A DNA stretch of 64,000 nucleotides from an uncultured Collinsella sp. (GCA_959020715.1 CAUESV010000001.1:186001-250000); one strand, 5' to 3'. Shown: positions 16,296 through 25,630, counted from the first letter of the stretch. A program made the numbers and translations. The notes: generated from the sequence alone by a model not told the origin.

Positions 16296-17192
16296 TTACT
16301 TCTTTGGCACTTCGATGCGAACCGTGCTGGAAATGAGCTCTGTCGCGCAGGACCACCAGCCGTTTTGCTGAGCAGCGTCGGCAAGCCTTTCGGCCGTGGC
16401 GGCGGTGTCGCAAATGGCAAACGAGCAGGCGCCCGATCCGCACACATCTACAGCAACGGTGCCGTCCTGTTTACGCAACCAATCGAGAACAGTTTGAATC
16501 TGCGGCTCCATCTGTGCGGAAATGACACCCAGGTTGTTATGGATGAGCGCATATGCCGTCTCGGCATCACCAGCACGCAAGGCAGAAGCTATCGCGCCGG
16601 GCTTGTCCGCAGGCACCGGGGCCTCGTCAAAACGTCGATAAGCCTCAATTGTCGAAACACTTGCCTCACGCGGCTTGACCAACACGACGGGCGTTGCGGG
16701 CAGCGCGGGGTACTCAGTTGCCAACACGTCTCCCCCACCAACGTAGAACGCAGGACTCGCGTGCAAAAAGAACGGGACGTCAGCACCAATGCCCCGCGCA
16801 ATGTCGTCGAGCGCTGGGTCGGTGCGATCAATGCCCCAGAGCTCCGCCAAGGCGACAATGACCGCGGCCGCATCCGTCGAGGGGCCGCCCAAGCCGGCGC
16901 ACAATGGAATGCGCTTCTCAATCGTCACGCAGATGTTTGCCTCGCGACCATAATGATCGGCCATAGCAACCGCAGCCCGATACGCCGTATTCTTTTGCAT
17001 GGGAAAATCTGATGCCGGAACCGTCTGAACGGTCAGCGCCTGCGCCGGCGTGACCGTCACGGTATCGGAAAGACCGACGGCTGCCATCAGGGAATCGACC
17101 CTGTGGTAGCCGCGGTCATCGCGCTCGGTATGAACCCCCAGGTAGAGGTTAATCTTTGCCGGCGCGGAAAGAGTCAGGGACCGATCGGTCAC
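16296..17192 (-). CDS. ispE: 4-diphosphocytidyl-2-C-methyl-D-erythritol kinase IspE
   Basis: A 298-residue GHMP kinase that phosphorylates CDP-methylerythritol in the non-mevalonate isoprenoid pathway. The N-terminus has SAPAKINLYLGV, the substrate-binding Lys region, and residues near 100 hold PLCAGLGGPSTDAAA, the glycine-rich ATP loop. The C-terminal segment VCGSGACSFAI is the third GHMP motif. The start is GTG at 17192, 2 bases after the veg stop, with GGAG nine bases upstream. The veg-ispE neighbourhood matches that of Bacillus. Confidence 0.93.
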   Translation of the reverse strand: MTDRSLTLSAPAKINLYLGVHTERDDRGYHRVDSLMAAVGLSDTVTVTPAQALTVQTVPASDFPMQKNTAYRAAVAMADHYGREANICVTIEKRIPLCAGLGGPSTDAAAVIVALAELWGIDRTDPALDDIARGIGADVPFFLHASPAFYVGGGDVLATEYPALPATPVVLVKPREASVSTIEAYRRFDEAPVPADKPGAIASALRAGDAETAYALIHNNLGVISAQMEPQIQTVLDWLRKQDGTVAVDVCGSGACSFAICDTAATAERLADAAQQNGWWSCATELISSTVRIEVPKK

Positions 17193-17194
17193 CG

Positions 17195-17491
17195 TTAATG
17201 CTCCTCGAGCTGATTGCCGAGCGGGGTAAAGATGTGCTCGCCACTCTCGGGGTCGAACAGCTCGACCTGACCGGTGAGGACATCGATATACTGGTAGGAC
17301 TGACGCGACTTACGGCCACGGCGCTCGTCGACCTCGACAATGAAGACGGCCGGGTGGACGCTCTTGATGGTGCCCATGCGCTCGACGACGCGGGTACGGC
17401 CCATGTTGGCCTTAACCTTGACGCGATCGCCCACCATATCGGTCAGCTTCTCGTGGATGTCGTCGACGTGATTGACTTCCATCTCTTCCAT
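17195..17491 (-). CDS. veg: Veg-family protein
   Basis: A 98-residue protein of the Veg family. The conserved block HEKLTDMVGDRVKVKANMGR lies near the N-terminus, followed by a small beta-rich core and a C-terminal acidic tail. In Bacillus subtilis Veg stimulates biofilm gene expression; the biochemical role is unsettled. ATG 17491 is preceded by TGGAGG. It forms an operon with ispE, with the stop and next start almost touching. Confidence 0.88.
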   Translation of the reverse strand: MEEMEVNHVDDIHEKLTDMVGDRVKVKANMGRTRVVERMGTIKSVHPAVFIVEVDERRGRKSRQSYQYIDVLTGQVELFDPESGEHIFTPLGNQLEEH

Positions 17492-17591
17492 GAACAGGGC
17501 CTCCAGAAGGTGCAATTCAAAAAGGGGATAATACCCCTAAGATAGACAAAACTCTAATATTATAGCACCCTGTTGTGACCATACGCAAGTA

Positions 17592-17620
17592 GCTAAAAAG
17601 CCCGGTCCCAAATTGACTAC
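17592..17620 (-). repeat. Stop-abutting GTAGTC element after dtd
   Basis: Read on the minus strand, the TAA of dtd is followed at once by GTAGTCAATTTGGGACC and then GGGCTTTTTAGC. The same block in opposite orientation follows the dCMP deaminase gene (55161-55185). The GGGCTTTTT part may help termination. Confidence 0.55.
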
Positions 17621-18067
17621 TTACAGACTATCGGTGTCCAAGACGATGGTGAATGGGCCGTCGTTGACCAGGTCGACCTTCATGTCGGCGCCAAAGATAC
17701 CGTGCGCCACATGCTCAACGTCCTCGCGCACAAGCGTCAGGAAGTACTCGTAGAGCTCGTTGGCGACATCGGGGGCGCCGGCATCCGTAAAGGACGGACG
17801 GCGACCATGACGGCAATCGGCAAACAGCGTGAACTGCGACACCACGAGCACCTCACCGTCGACGTCGGCAAGCGCCAGATTGGTCTTGCCGTTCTCGTCC
17901 TCGTTAATACGCAAGCCGCGGAGCTTGCCCCACAGCTTATCAGCCTCGGCGCGCGTGTCGCCGTGGCCCACGCCCAACAGCACCAGATAGCCGCGCCCAA
18001 TTTTGCCCACGCACTCGCCGTCGACTGTCACGCCGGCATTGAGTACGCGCTGCACCACCGCACGCAC
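17621..18067 (-). CDS. dtd: D-aminoacyl-tRNA deacylase
   Basis: A 148-residue enzyme that hydrolyses D-amino acids from mischarged tRNA. It opens MRAVVQRVLNAGVTVDG. The catalytic-site motif SQFTLFADCRHGRRPSF is near residue 80 and the second signature NDGPFTIVLD near the end (family NGPVT/NxGPFT). The start is GTG at 18067, 3 bases after the rdgB stop, so the two are coupled. The stop codon abuts a GGGAC-class repeat. Confidence 0.93.
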   Translation of the reverse strand: MRAVVQRVLNAGVTVDGECVGKIGRGYLVLLGVGHGDTRAEADKLWGKLRGLRINEDENGKTNLALADVDGEVLVVSQFTLFADCRHGRRPSFTDAGAPDVANELYEYFLTLVREDVEHVAHGIFGADMKVDLVNDGPFTIVLDTDSL

Positions 18068-18070
18068 GGC

Positions 18071-18712
18071 TTACTCCTCGCCCGTCAGTTTGGCGGATAG
18101 GTGCTCGAGCGCATGGAATCGATGGCTGATGGCGTTCTTCTCGTCCGCCGTGAGCTCGGCCATAGTCTTGCCCGGCGTATCGACCGGCAGGAACAGCGGG
18201 TCGTAGCCAAAGCCGTGATCGCCGCGGCCCTCGTGCGCGATAACGCCCTCACAGGCGCCCTCGCCATAGGTGACCAGGCCGTCCGTATCGATGAGCGCAA
18301 CGACGCTCATAAAGCGCGCGGTGCGGTCCTCGTCTGCCACGCCTTCCAGATTCACGAGCAGCTTGGCATTGTTGGCGGCATCGTCGCCGTGAACGCCCGC
18401 GTAGCGCGCGCTATACACACCGGGCTCACCGTCCAGCGCGTCGACGACCAGGCCCGAATCGTCGGCAATGGCCATGAGCCCCGTCTCTTCGACGGCAGCC
18501 TGCGCCTTGATGATGGCGTTCTCCAAAAACGTCGTGCCGTTTTCCTCGGGGTCCTCAAATTCGCCCAGCTGGCCGAGCGCCACAAAGCGCACCTCGGGCA
18601 TGACCTTGCCCAAAATGGCCTCGATCTCAGTGAGCTTATGGGCGTTGCCCGTTGCCACGACGATGGTCGCCGCCGGGTCGAGGGTGTCGATGTCGATCTT
18701 CTCAAGTGCCAT
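18071..18712 (-). CDS. rdgB: XTP/dITP diphosphatase (RdgB/HAM1 family)
   Basis: A 213-residue house-cleaning pyrophosphatase that removes non-canonical purine nucleotides. Motifs are TIVVATGNAHKLTEIEAIL near the N-terminus, DDSGLVVDALDGEPGVYSARY (catalytic Asp pair) near residue 90, and GFGYDPLFLPV near 170. ATG 18712 with AAGGAGA at good spacing is chosen; an in-frame ATG 23 codons upstream has no site. It is operonic with dtd and lies next to rph, a common grouping. Confidence 0.93.
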   Translation of the reverse strand: MALEKIDIDTLDPAATIVVATGNAHKLTEIEAILGKVMPEVRFVALGQLGEFEDPEENGTTFLENAIIKAQAAVEETGLMAIADDSGLVVDALDGEPGVYSARYAGVHGDDAANNAKLLVNLEGVADEDRTARFMSVVALIDTDGLVTYGEGACEGVIAHEGRGDHGFGYDPLFLPVDTPGKTMAELTADEKNAISHRFHALEHLSAKLTGEE

Positions 18713-18810
18713 GAGTGGTCTCCTTGTCCGTATAGCAAAGTCACGTAAAAGGGACTGGCCCTTCGGCATCTCCCCTTCCATGTGGCATCAACCTTATCTA
18801 TCGGCGTTTC

Positions 18811-18856
18811 CGCAGATAAAACCTGCCAAAATAAACCTGTCCCTTTTTTGCAGGTT
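18811..18856 (-). repeat. Stop-abutting repeat after rph (copy 1)
   Basis: AACCTGC (18820-18826) pairs with GCAGGTT (18850-18856), with GGGACAGGTTTATTTT in the loop on the minus strand and TTTTATCTGCG after it. The TAA of rph overlaps the arm. A 34-base block (18811-18844) is identical to 48919-48952, after the asp23 gene 30 kb away. Confidence 0.7.
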
Positions 18857-19580
18857 AGGCGAGGGCCTGGCGCTGGAGCTCGATGAGCTCGGCAATGCCC
18901 TTGTCGCCCAAATCGAGCAGGGCATTGAGGCGTTTGCGGTCGAAGGGCGCCTGCTCGCCCGTGCCCTGGAGCTCGATCATCTCACCGGTATCGGTGGCGA
19001 CAAGGTTCATGTCGACCTCGGCGTGACTGTCCTCGGAATAATCCAAGTCGAGCAGGGTGTTGCCGTCGACAACGCCCATAGAGATGGCAGCAACCTGGCC
19101 CGTGAGCGGGATGCGCTCGATCTTGCCGGCCTCGACCCACATAGCAAGGGCGTCGTGCAGCGCCACCCAGGCACCGGTAATGCTCGCCGTACGCGTGCCG
19201 CCATCCGCCTGGATCACATCGCAGTCGACGGTAACGGTGTACTCGCCGAGCGCCTTCATGTTGACGACGGTACGCAGGCTGCGGCCGATGAGGCGCTCGA
19301 TCTCCATGGAGCGGCCCTTACGCTTGGCGTACTCGCGCTTGCAACGCTTACCGGTCGATGCCGGCAGCATGGCATACTCTGCGGTTACCCAACCGGCCTT
19401 GGCACCCTTGCGCCAGCCCGGCACGCCCTCCTCGATGGTGGCGGCACAAAGCACGCGCGTGTCGCCGAACTCAGCCAGGCACGAGCCGTGGGCATGTTTC
19501 ATAACACCACGGGTGAGCTTGACGGGGCGCAGCTCATTGGCGGCACGGCCGTTGGCACGGTTGACCTGCATGTACTCCAT
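18855..19580 (-). CDS. rph: Ribonuclease PH
   Basis: A 241-residue phosphorolytic exoribonuclease that trims tRNA 3' ends. The N-terminus RANGRAANELRPVKLTRG and the central AGWVTAEYAMLPASTGKRCKRE and RSLRTVVNMKALG are typical RNase PH motifs. An AAGGAT site precedes ATG 19580. The length fits a full enzyme. The stop codon lies in a dispersed hairpin repeat. Confidence 0.95.
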   Translation of the reverse strand: MEYMQVNRANGRAANELRPVKLTRGVMKHAHGSCLAEFGDTRVLCAATIEEGVPGWRKGAKAGWVTAEYAMLPASTGKRCKREYAKRKGRSMEIERLIGRSLRTVVNMKALGEYTVTVDCDVIQADGGTRTASITGAWVALHDALAMWVEAGKIERIPLTGQVAAISMGVVDGNTLLDLDYSEDSHAEVDMNLVATDTGEMIELQGTGEQAPFDRKRLNALLDLGDKGIAELIELQRQALA

Positions 19581-19635
19581 AGAAATATCCTTTCGGCAGA
19601 AGAAGAGAGCAAGTCTTTGGACGGTAACCCTACAT

Positions 19636-20520
19636 CTATTTCAGTTCGTCGATATCGACATGCTCGATGCTTTTGAGCGGCTGGCCAAAGATAAAGCTGC
19701 CCGCCACCGCAAACTCGGCAATGTTGTCAGACGTAGTGGCAAAGCGATGCTGCGGCTCGGCAGCGTCGCCCGCCAGTTGCTCACGGCGCGTGAGGATATC
19801 GGTCAGCTCGCGCGTAGTCTCCTCGGCGGAACTCACGACGCGCACCCCAGGCCCCAGCGCATGGCGGATAGGTCCCACCAACAGCGGAAAGTGCGTGCAG
19901 CCGAGCACCACGGTATCGATTCCGCGATCGCGCAGCGGCTCAACCGTGGCGCCGACCAGCGCTCGCACGGCCGGCGTATCGAAGATGTCCTCGTTCTCGA
20001 GCCACTGCTCCTGCAGATGCGCACCCGAGGCGAGCTCGTGCTCGACAACCTCGACAAAACTCGAAGCCGGGCAGCCGTATACGTCGACGCCGGCATCCAG
20101 GTCCTGAATGGCACGCGTGTAAGCGCCTGAGCGAATGGTGAGGTTGGTGGCGAGCACACCCACCCGGCGCGTGCGGGTGCTGTTGATTGCCGCGCGTGCG
20201 CCCGGCGCAATCACACCGATGACGGGGACGTCGAGCACCTGCTGGGCCAAACGCAAGGCCGCAGCGGTCGCCGTATTGCAGGCGATGACCATGATCTTGA
20301 CATCGTGCTTCGACAGCCAACGGCCCGCCTGCAGCGCAAACGAGCGCACCTCGTCCTCGGTGCGAGTGCCATAAGGGCAGCGCTTGGTGTCGCCAAAGTA
20401 GTAGACGGACTCGTGCGGCAACGCCGTCGCAATCGCGCGCGCAACCGTCAGACCGCCCAGACCCGAGTCGAATACGCCAATGGGGCGCGTGTCCCCGGCC
20501 AGATTCTCGATATCGGACAT
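19636..20520 (-). CDS. murI: Glutamate racemase
   Basis: A 294-residue enzyme that makes D-glutamate for peptidoglycan. The N-terminal block IGVFDSGLGGLTVARAI and YFGDTKRCPYG are present. The two catalytic cysteines lie in IACNTATAAAL (about residue 83) and LGCTHFPLL (about 195). GAGG is 8 bases before ATG 20520. It lies between rph and a HAD phosphatase, with murE further upstream on the same strand. Confidence 0.94.
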   Translation of the reverse strand: MSDIENLAGDTRPIGVFDSGLGGLTVARAIATALPHESVYYFGDTKRCPYGTRTEDEVRSFALQAGRWLSKHDVKIMVIACNTATAAALRLAQQVLDVPVIGVIAPGARAAINSTRTRRVGVLATNLTIRSGAYTRAIQDLDAGVDVYGCPASSFVEVVEHELASGAHLQEQWLENEDIFDTPAVRALVGATVEPLRDRGIDTVVLGCTHFPLLVGPIRHALGPGVRVVSSAEETTRELTDILTRREQLAGDAAEPQHRFATTSDNIAEFAVAGSFIFGQPLKSIEHVDIDELK

Positions 20521-20573
20521 TACCTCACCAGATTCTCTCTCGAAAAGATATGGCTCAGAACGATAGGACCGCG

Positions 20574-21485
20574 CTACGAACGAGCCGCGACCAGCAGCTC
20601 GGCCGTTGCCACCCAGCCGTCGACAATCTTGCCGCGCGTGACGTAAGCGTTATCGCAAGCGTCCAGGAACTCGGGCGCGCCGGCGCTGGTCAGGCCGTTC
20701 TCGACCAAACAGAACGTGCCAACGTGGTCGGCCATGTAGAAATCGGACTCGGAATCACCGAGCGCCAGCGTCTCCTCGCGCTCGATACCCAGGTGCTCGC
20801 AGAAACGTGCGATGGCAACGCCCTTGTTGAGGCCGGCGGGATTGATGTTAAACGCGCGGCCGTCCTCGACGCGATTAAGCTCAAGCGTCGTCGGCTTGGA
20901 CAGGTGAGTCAGATGGCCGTTGCAAGCCCAGACCAGACCGCAGCCGGCCTCGTCGAGGATGGCCTGGACCTCATCGTCGGGCACATCGCCGCGCATGCCG
21001 ACGGTGACCTCACGGTACTTGTAGCCGGTCGACATGTCGTTGTGGTACTCGATCTTGTGCGGCCAGCGGGCGAGGATCTTCTCGCACACGCCGGTCTGCT
21101 CGATCACCTGGTGCGGCGTGAGACCGCAAGAGGGGTCGTAGGGCATATCGCCGGTCAGATACTCCCAATCGTTGGCTTTGAGGTTGTACATGACCAGGCC
21201 GCCCATCTCACCAATGTAGGAGTTGAGGCCGAGCACGCGCGCGTCCTCGTGGATCATGGTACGGTTGCGGCCCGAGGTGGGAACCACCTGAATACCAGCG
21301 CGGGCAAGTGCCACGACAGCCTCGACGAGCTTGGTCGAGGGATTGCCGTCGTTGTCGCGCAGCACGCACGAGCCGGGCGCGAGCATGGTGGCGTCCAGGT
21401 CGGTAAAGACGTACTTAACCTTGGCAAGACGCTCGCGCATCTCGCCCGAAAGCTCGGCAACGGTCGGCAGGGTGTTGTGGGACAT
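20574..21485 (-). CDS. HAD-superfamily hydrolase (Cof-like)
   Basis: A 303-residue phosphatase of the HAD class. The nucleophile motif is VFTDLDATML near residue 25, with a Thr/Ser motif TSGRN (about 67) and the acidic end motif ALGDSESDFYMA (about 240). Replacement of the usual DGT by DAT still leaves both Asp. A C2-type cap lies between. ATG 21485 with GGAG nine bases upstream is chosen over one 14 codons earlier. The substrate, probably a sugar phosphate, is not identifiable. Confidence 0.82.
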   Translation of the reverse strand: MSHNTLPTVAELSGEMRERLAKVKYVFTDLDATMLAPGSCVLRDNDGNPSTKLVEAVVALARAGIQVVPTSGRNRTMIHEDARVLGLNSYIGEMGGLVMYNLKANDWEYLTGDMPYDPSCGLTPHQVIEQTGVCEKILARWPHKIEYHNDMSTGYKYREVTVGMRGDVPDDEVQAILDEAGCGLVWACNGHLTHLSKPTTLELNRVEDGRAFNINPAGLNKGVAIARFCEHLGIEREETLALGDSESDFYMADHVGTFCLVENGLTSAGAPEFLDACDNAYVTRGKIVDGWVATAELLVAARS

Positions 21486-21592
21486 GGTTACTCCGTTTAC
21501 GTAGAAGGGTTTGGACTTGGACGGCATGTTTTGATTGAGGGAACACGCTTATGGCGACAGCGCACTCAGGGCGTCGCCGCCATCATGGTTCA

Positions 21593-23155
21593 TTAGTCAA
21601 ACTGGGTAACATCGATTAGGCGATTGGCCAGCGAAAGGTCGCTCTCGATGGGCACGAACTCGTCGCCCACGTGCATGAGCTCCTCGTCACCCTTTGCCAG
21701 CAGCAAGACAATGGTGGGAGCATCGGGGTTGACGTACTCCTCGCGCGCCGCCTTGAACGCCGCATGCACAGCGGCTTCGCGGTCGAGGATGATCTTGTTC
21801 GGCGTATCGTCGGGAACATGCTCGGCAAGCTCGCGACAGACCTTCATCGGGTCCTCGTGAGCCGGGTCCTCGTTGGCAAAGATCATCAGGTCGGAATATG
21901 GTGCGGCCTCGCGCGGAAGCTGCTCGCGGCGCTCCTGCGCCTTGCCGCCGGCAGCGCCAAATACTGCGATGACCGGGCTGGCGGGAAACGCGCGCTTGAC
22001 CGACGAGAAAAGCGAGCGGAACGAAAGCTGGTTGTGCGCGTAGTCGACAACGCAAATCACGCGGCCGTCCTTCGACTCCACGACCTCCATGCGGCCCGGC
22101 ACACGCAGTTTGGAGAGGCCCTTCTTGATAGCCTCGATACCGATGCCGATCTCGCGCGCGGCGGCGATAGCGACCAGCGCGTTCTCCACGTTAAAGTCTC
22201 CCGCGATACCCAGCAGGATCTTCTCCCCCGCCTCGGACTCGTCGGCACACAGGCCATGCAAGTTGAACTCGATGCTAAAGCCGACCATGCGTACGTCGCT
22301 CGCCCACAGGCTTGCCTCGGGATGCTCGACGCCAACGGTCACCAAGCGCTCGGCCGTCGACGCTGCCTCCAGCACACGGTCGACCTCTTCGGTGCCCAGA
22401 TTCACCACGGCGGTCTTTGCCTGGTCAAAGATCCTGAGTTTGCTCTCAAAATAATCCTCAAACGTAGGGTGTTCGATCGGCGAGATATGGTCGCGGCCGA
22501 TGTTGAGGAAGCACGCCACGTCAAACGGCAGATTCTCGACGCGCTGGTACTTGAGCGCCTGGCTCGAGACCTCCATGACCATGGACTGGCGACCGGAAGT
22601 GCGGCAGTTGGCGATATGGCGCCAGACCTCGGGGGCCTCGGGCGTAGTATTGGTGCTCTCATAGCACTCGATGCCATCGTCGGTACTCACCGAGCCGATC
22701 ATGCCGCAGGACTCGCCCGCCGCTTTGATGATGGACTGGAGCATAAAAGCGGCCGTGGTCTTTCCCTTGGTACCGGTGATACCCACGATCTTGACGTCGT
22801 GGTCGGGACGGTCGTAGACCTCCGGCGGCAACAGGGCCATGGCCGTGCGAACGCTATCAACAACCAGCATCGCAGCACCGCTCTCCTGCGCCAGCGGCTC
22901 CAGAGACTCGACCAGCGACTCCTCGCACACAAATGCGACGGCGCCCGCATCGAGCGCCATGCTCAAAAACGCGGGCTTAAAGGCAGCGCCTTTGCAAAAG
23001 AACACGTCACCTGCCGAGACCGCGCGCGAATCAAACGAGCAGCCGATCACGGCACGCTCGTCAACCTGCTCTGATGCGCGCAGCTCACCGCACACATCGA
23101 GAAGCTTGGCAAGCGTATCGACCGTGGTCACGGTCGCGGAATCCGAATGGTGCAT
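21593..23155 (-). CDS. murE: UDP-N-acetylmuramyl tripeptide synthetase MurE
   Basis: A 520-residue Mur ligase that adds the third stem amino acid to the peptidoglycan precursor. The ATP loop is GITGTKGKTTAAFM near residue 125, and substrate contacts appear in ESTNTTPEAPEVWRHI. In the specificity loop the sequence is NEDPAHEDP, where meso-DAP enzymes carry DNPR; the DPA form resembles L-lysine-type ligases such as the S. aureus enzyme, so a non-DAP residue is likely. AAAGGTGA precedes ATG 23155. Confidence 0.93.
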   Translation of the reverse strand: MHHSDSATVTTVDTLAKLLDVCGELRASEQVDERAVIGCSFDSRAVSAGDVFFCKGAAFKPAFLSMALDAGAVAFVCEESLVESLEPLAQESGAAMLVVDSVRTAMALLPPEVYDRPDHDVKIVGITGTKGKTTAAFMLQSIIKAAGESCGMIGSVSTDDGIECYESTNTTPEAPEVWRHIANCRTSGRQSMVMEVSSQALKYQRVENLPFDVACFLNIGRDHISPIEHPTFEDYFESKLRIFDQAKTAVVNLGTEEVDRVLEAASTAERLVTVGVEHPEASLWASDVRMVGFSIEFNLHGLCADESEAGEKILLGIAGDFNVENALVAIAAAREIGIGIEAIKKGLSKLRVPGRMEVVESKDGRVICVVDYAHNQLSFRSLFSSVKRAFPASPVIAVFGAAGGKAQERREQLPREAAPYSDLMIFANEDPAHEDPMKVCRELAEHVPDDTPNKIILDREAAVHAAFKAAREEYVNPDAPTIVLLLAKGDEELMHVGDEFVPIESDLSLANRLIDVTQFD

Positions 23156-23220
23156 CTTTCACCTTTCTCAGCCATTTGGCAGGGACGGTTTTTATAGTAA
23201 CTGAAACGCACCCACGCAAA

Positions 23221-23242
23221 AACGGCTCCCGGAGGAGCCGTT
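23221..23242 (-). terminator. Terminator of asnB
   Basis: Stem AACGGCTCC / GGAGCCGTT with a 4-base loop, then TTTTTGCG on the minus strand, 26 bases after the asnB stop. Confidence 0.9.
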
Positions 23243-23267
23243 ACGCGCAGGCGTTCGTAAGCCGAGG

Positions 23268-25148
23268 CTAGGCAGCCTGAACAGCGGGCTGGTCCTCGTC
23301 GATAAAGAAGCGCTTGTACCACACCAGGAACACGAGCGGCGTATAGATCTTGCGCTGGAAATCGCCCTTGCCCGCAAAGTGCAGATCGAGCAGGTGCATG
23401 AGCTCGTCGGTATCGAAGAACTCGCTTGCCCACGGCGCGGTGAAGTACTCCTTGACATAGTCGTACCACTTTTGCTCGCGCAGCCAGTAGACAATCGGCA
23501 CCGGGAAGCCCACCTTGGGACGGGTGGCCCACTCATCGGGCAGCGACTTGTTGGCAGCGTGGCGGAGTACCTGCTTGTTGCCGTTCTCGTTGATGCGGTA
23601 GCGGTCGGGAATGTGCTCGGCGAACTCCATGACTTTGCGGTCCAGGAAGGGCACGCGCAGCTCCAGCGAGTGCGCCATGCACATCTTGTCGGCCTTGAGC
23701 AGAATGTCGCCCGGGAGCCACATGTTCATGTCCAGGTACTGCTTCTTGACCAGCTCGGGCTGACCCTTCACGCGCGCATAGATGGGAGCGGCAAGCTCGA
23801 AGGCGCCATCACCGGTGTTGTACTCGGGCTTGAGCACGCCGTCGACCTCGCGCTCCGGCCATACCAGAGCCTGTCCCAGGAACGACTTCTCGGGGATCTC
23901 GGCACCCTTGACCAGGAAGTTATGTCCCTTGAAGTACGGCATATGCAGCGCCAGGTTACCGAGCGCGCGACGAATGGGCAGCGGCACCATCTTTTTGTAC
24001 TTGCGCACCGGGACCGTATCCTCGTAATAGGCGTAGCCGCCAAAGAGTTCGTCGGCGCCTTCGCCCGAAAGCACGACGGTAACGTCCTTGCGGGCCATCT
24101 CGGCCAAGAACCACAGCGGCACGGAAGACAGGTTGGACTGCGGCTCGTCCATGTGATACTGGATGTCCTCGAGCGCACCGAAGAACTCGTCGGCGGTAAT
24201 CATCTTGCGAACGTTCTCGACGCCGAGCTTATCGGAAAGCTCCTTGGCGTAGTTGGTCTCGTTGAAGTTCTTGTAGTCAAAGCCCACCGAGAAGGTCTTG
24301 TCGGGCATGAGGCAAGCGGCGATGTAGCTGGAGTCGACGCCACCGGAGAGGAACGACGCGACCTTGACGTCGGCGATGCGATGGGCCTCGACGCTCTCGT
24401 GAACGACCTCGTCCAGCTCATCAACATACTCTTCGAACGGCTTCTCGACGGCAGAGTAATCGCAATCCCAGTAGCGCTCGATGTTCATCTTGCCGGTCGG
24501 GATATCGACGGTAAAGTAGTGCGCCGGCGGCAGCTTGTAGACACCCTCGAAGAAGGTCTCCTCAGTCGCCGAATACTGCAGCGTCATGTACGGACGCAGA
24601 GCCTTTTTGTTGACCGCCTTGTGGAAGTGCGGGTAGTCCAGGAAGCTCTTGATCTCGGAACCAAAGAGCACGCCCGGAGCGCCGTCACCCGCATCGGCCA
24701 TGGGATAGTAGTAAAGCGGCTTGATGCCAAAGATGTCGCGGGCGCCAAAAAGCTTATTCTTCTTTTTGTCCCAGATGACGAAGGCGTACATACCGCGCAA
24801 ACGATCGAGTACGGCCTCGCCCCACTCCTCGTAGCCGTGCAGGAGGCTCTCGGTGTCGGCGCCGCAGTGGAACTTGTAGCCCTTGGCCTCGAGTTCGGAA
24901 CGGAGTTCTTGGAAGTTGTAGATCTCGCCGTTGAAGACAATGACGACGCTGCCGTCCTCATTGGCCATGGGCTGAGCGCCGGCCTCGGTTAGGTCGAGGA
25001 TCGACAGGCGGCGGAAGCCGAGGGCAACGCGGCCGTCGATAAACTGACCGCCCATGTCGGGACCGCGATGGACGATGCGGTCCATCATCTTGGTGAGCAC
25101 CTCGGATTGGTTATCCGTCCCACCGACAAAACCGACAAAACCGCACAT
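23268..25148 (-). CDS. asnB: Asparagine synthase (glutamine-hydrolysing)
   Basis: A 626-residue class II amidotransferase. The catalytic Cys2 follows the initiator Met (MCGFVGFVGG), and the glutaminase domain runs to about residue 210 with RGPD and NGEIYN. The synthetase domain holds the PP-loop SGGVDSS (about 270) and VVLSGEGADELFGGY (about 360). Ammonia from glutamine is used to convert aspartate to asparagine. AGGGGATA precedes ATG 25148. On the minus strand a TATACT box lies 50 bases upstream (25200-25205). Monocistronic with its own terminator. Confidence 0.95.
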   Translation of the reverse strand: MCGFVGFVGGTDNQSEVLTKMMDRIVHRGPDMGGQFIDGRVALGFRRLSILDLTEAGAQPMANEDGSVVIVFNGEIYNFQELRSELEAKGYKFHCGADTESLLHGYEEWGEAVLDRLRGMYAFVIWDKKKNKLFGARDIFGIKPLYYYPMADAGDGAPGVLFGSEIKSFLDYPHFHKAVNKKALRPYMTLQYSATEETFFEGVYKLPPAHYFTVDIPTGKMNIERYWDCDYSAVEKPFEEYVDELDEVVHESVEAHRIADVKVASFLSGGVDSSYIAACLMPDKTFSVGFDYKNFNETNYAKELSDKLGVENVRKMITADEFFGALEDIQYHMDEPQSNLSSVPLWFLAEMARKDVTVVLSGEGADELFGGYAYYEDTVPVRKYKKMVPLPIRRALGNLALHMPYFKGHNFLVKGAEIPEKSFLGQALVWPEREVDGVLKPEYNTGDGAFELAAPIYARVKGQPELVKKQYLDMNMWLPGDILLKADKMCMAHSLELRVPFLDRKVMEFAEHIPDRYRINENGNKQVLRHAANKSLPDEWATRPKVGFPVPIVYWLREQKWYDYVKEYFTAPWASEFFDTDELMHLLDLHFAGKGDFQRKIYTPLVFLVWYKRFFIDEDQPAVQAA

Positions 25149-25335
25149 ATACTATCCCCTCTGCTGTTGCTGGGCATCAAATCGAATCAGTAGCTTTTGA
25201 GTATACCCGAGGGCGTAAAGAGGGGCGGAATGTTCAGGCAATCTCAACTGAATCAGCTCCGCGCCGACACGCGCCAGTTACCTTTAATGGATATGAGATG
25301 AATGAGGCAATTGTTTTGCTATACTCTCTCCGCAC

Positions 25336-25411
25336 GGGCGATTGGCGCAACGGTTAGCGCAGGTGCTTTACACGCACAAGGCTGGGGGTTCGAATCCCTC
25401 ATCGCCCACCA
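25336..25411 (+). tRNA. tRNA-Val (anticodon TAC)
   Basis: A 76-base tRNA with acceptor GGGCGAT / ATCGCCC, D-stem GCGC / GCGC, anticodon loop TTTACAC (TAC, reads GTA and related codons) and T-loop TTCGAAT. CCA is encoded. A TATACT box at 25320-25325 is the likely -10 element. One of the few plus-strand genes in its region. Its 3' end is duplicated downstream. Confidence 0.94.
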
Positions 25412-25421
25412 CTGATTTGAT

Positions 25422-25443
25422 AGGCTCCCAGCAATGGGAGCCT
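25422..25443 (+). terminator. Terminator of tRNA-Val
   Basis: Stem AGGCTCCCA / TGGGAGCCT with a 4-base loop, then TTCTTTTTT, 10 bases after the tRNA. Confidence 0.9.
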
Positions 25444-25580
25444 TTCTTTTTTGGGCCCAGTGCATGGGATTCGAACCCGACAGGGTGCGGAGCTGAGGAA
25501 ACGCGCAAGCGTTTTCCAGCGCAGCACGCGAGGAGCGGAGCGACGAAGCGGGACGCGGGCGGCGCCAGCCGCACGCGGAC

Positions 25581-25630
25581 ATCCCTCATCGCCCACCACT
25601 GAATTGTTAGGCCTCCAGCGATGGAGGCCT
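25581..25630 (+). repeat. Duplicate of the tRNA-Val 3' end plus terminator
   Basis: Bases 25581-25602 are identical to 25394-25415, the last part of the tRNA with CCA and four trailing bases. A second terminator (AGGCCTCCA / TGGAGGCCT, then TTCCTTTTT) follows in the same relative place. The sequence between the copies (25416-25580) is GC-rich and contains a reversed T-arm motif GGGATTCGAACCCG, found once more at 25655-25668. Likely a relic of integration at, or unequal duplication of, the tRNA. Confidence 0.7.
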
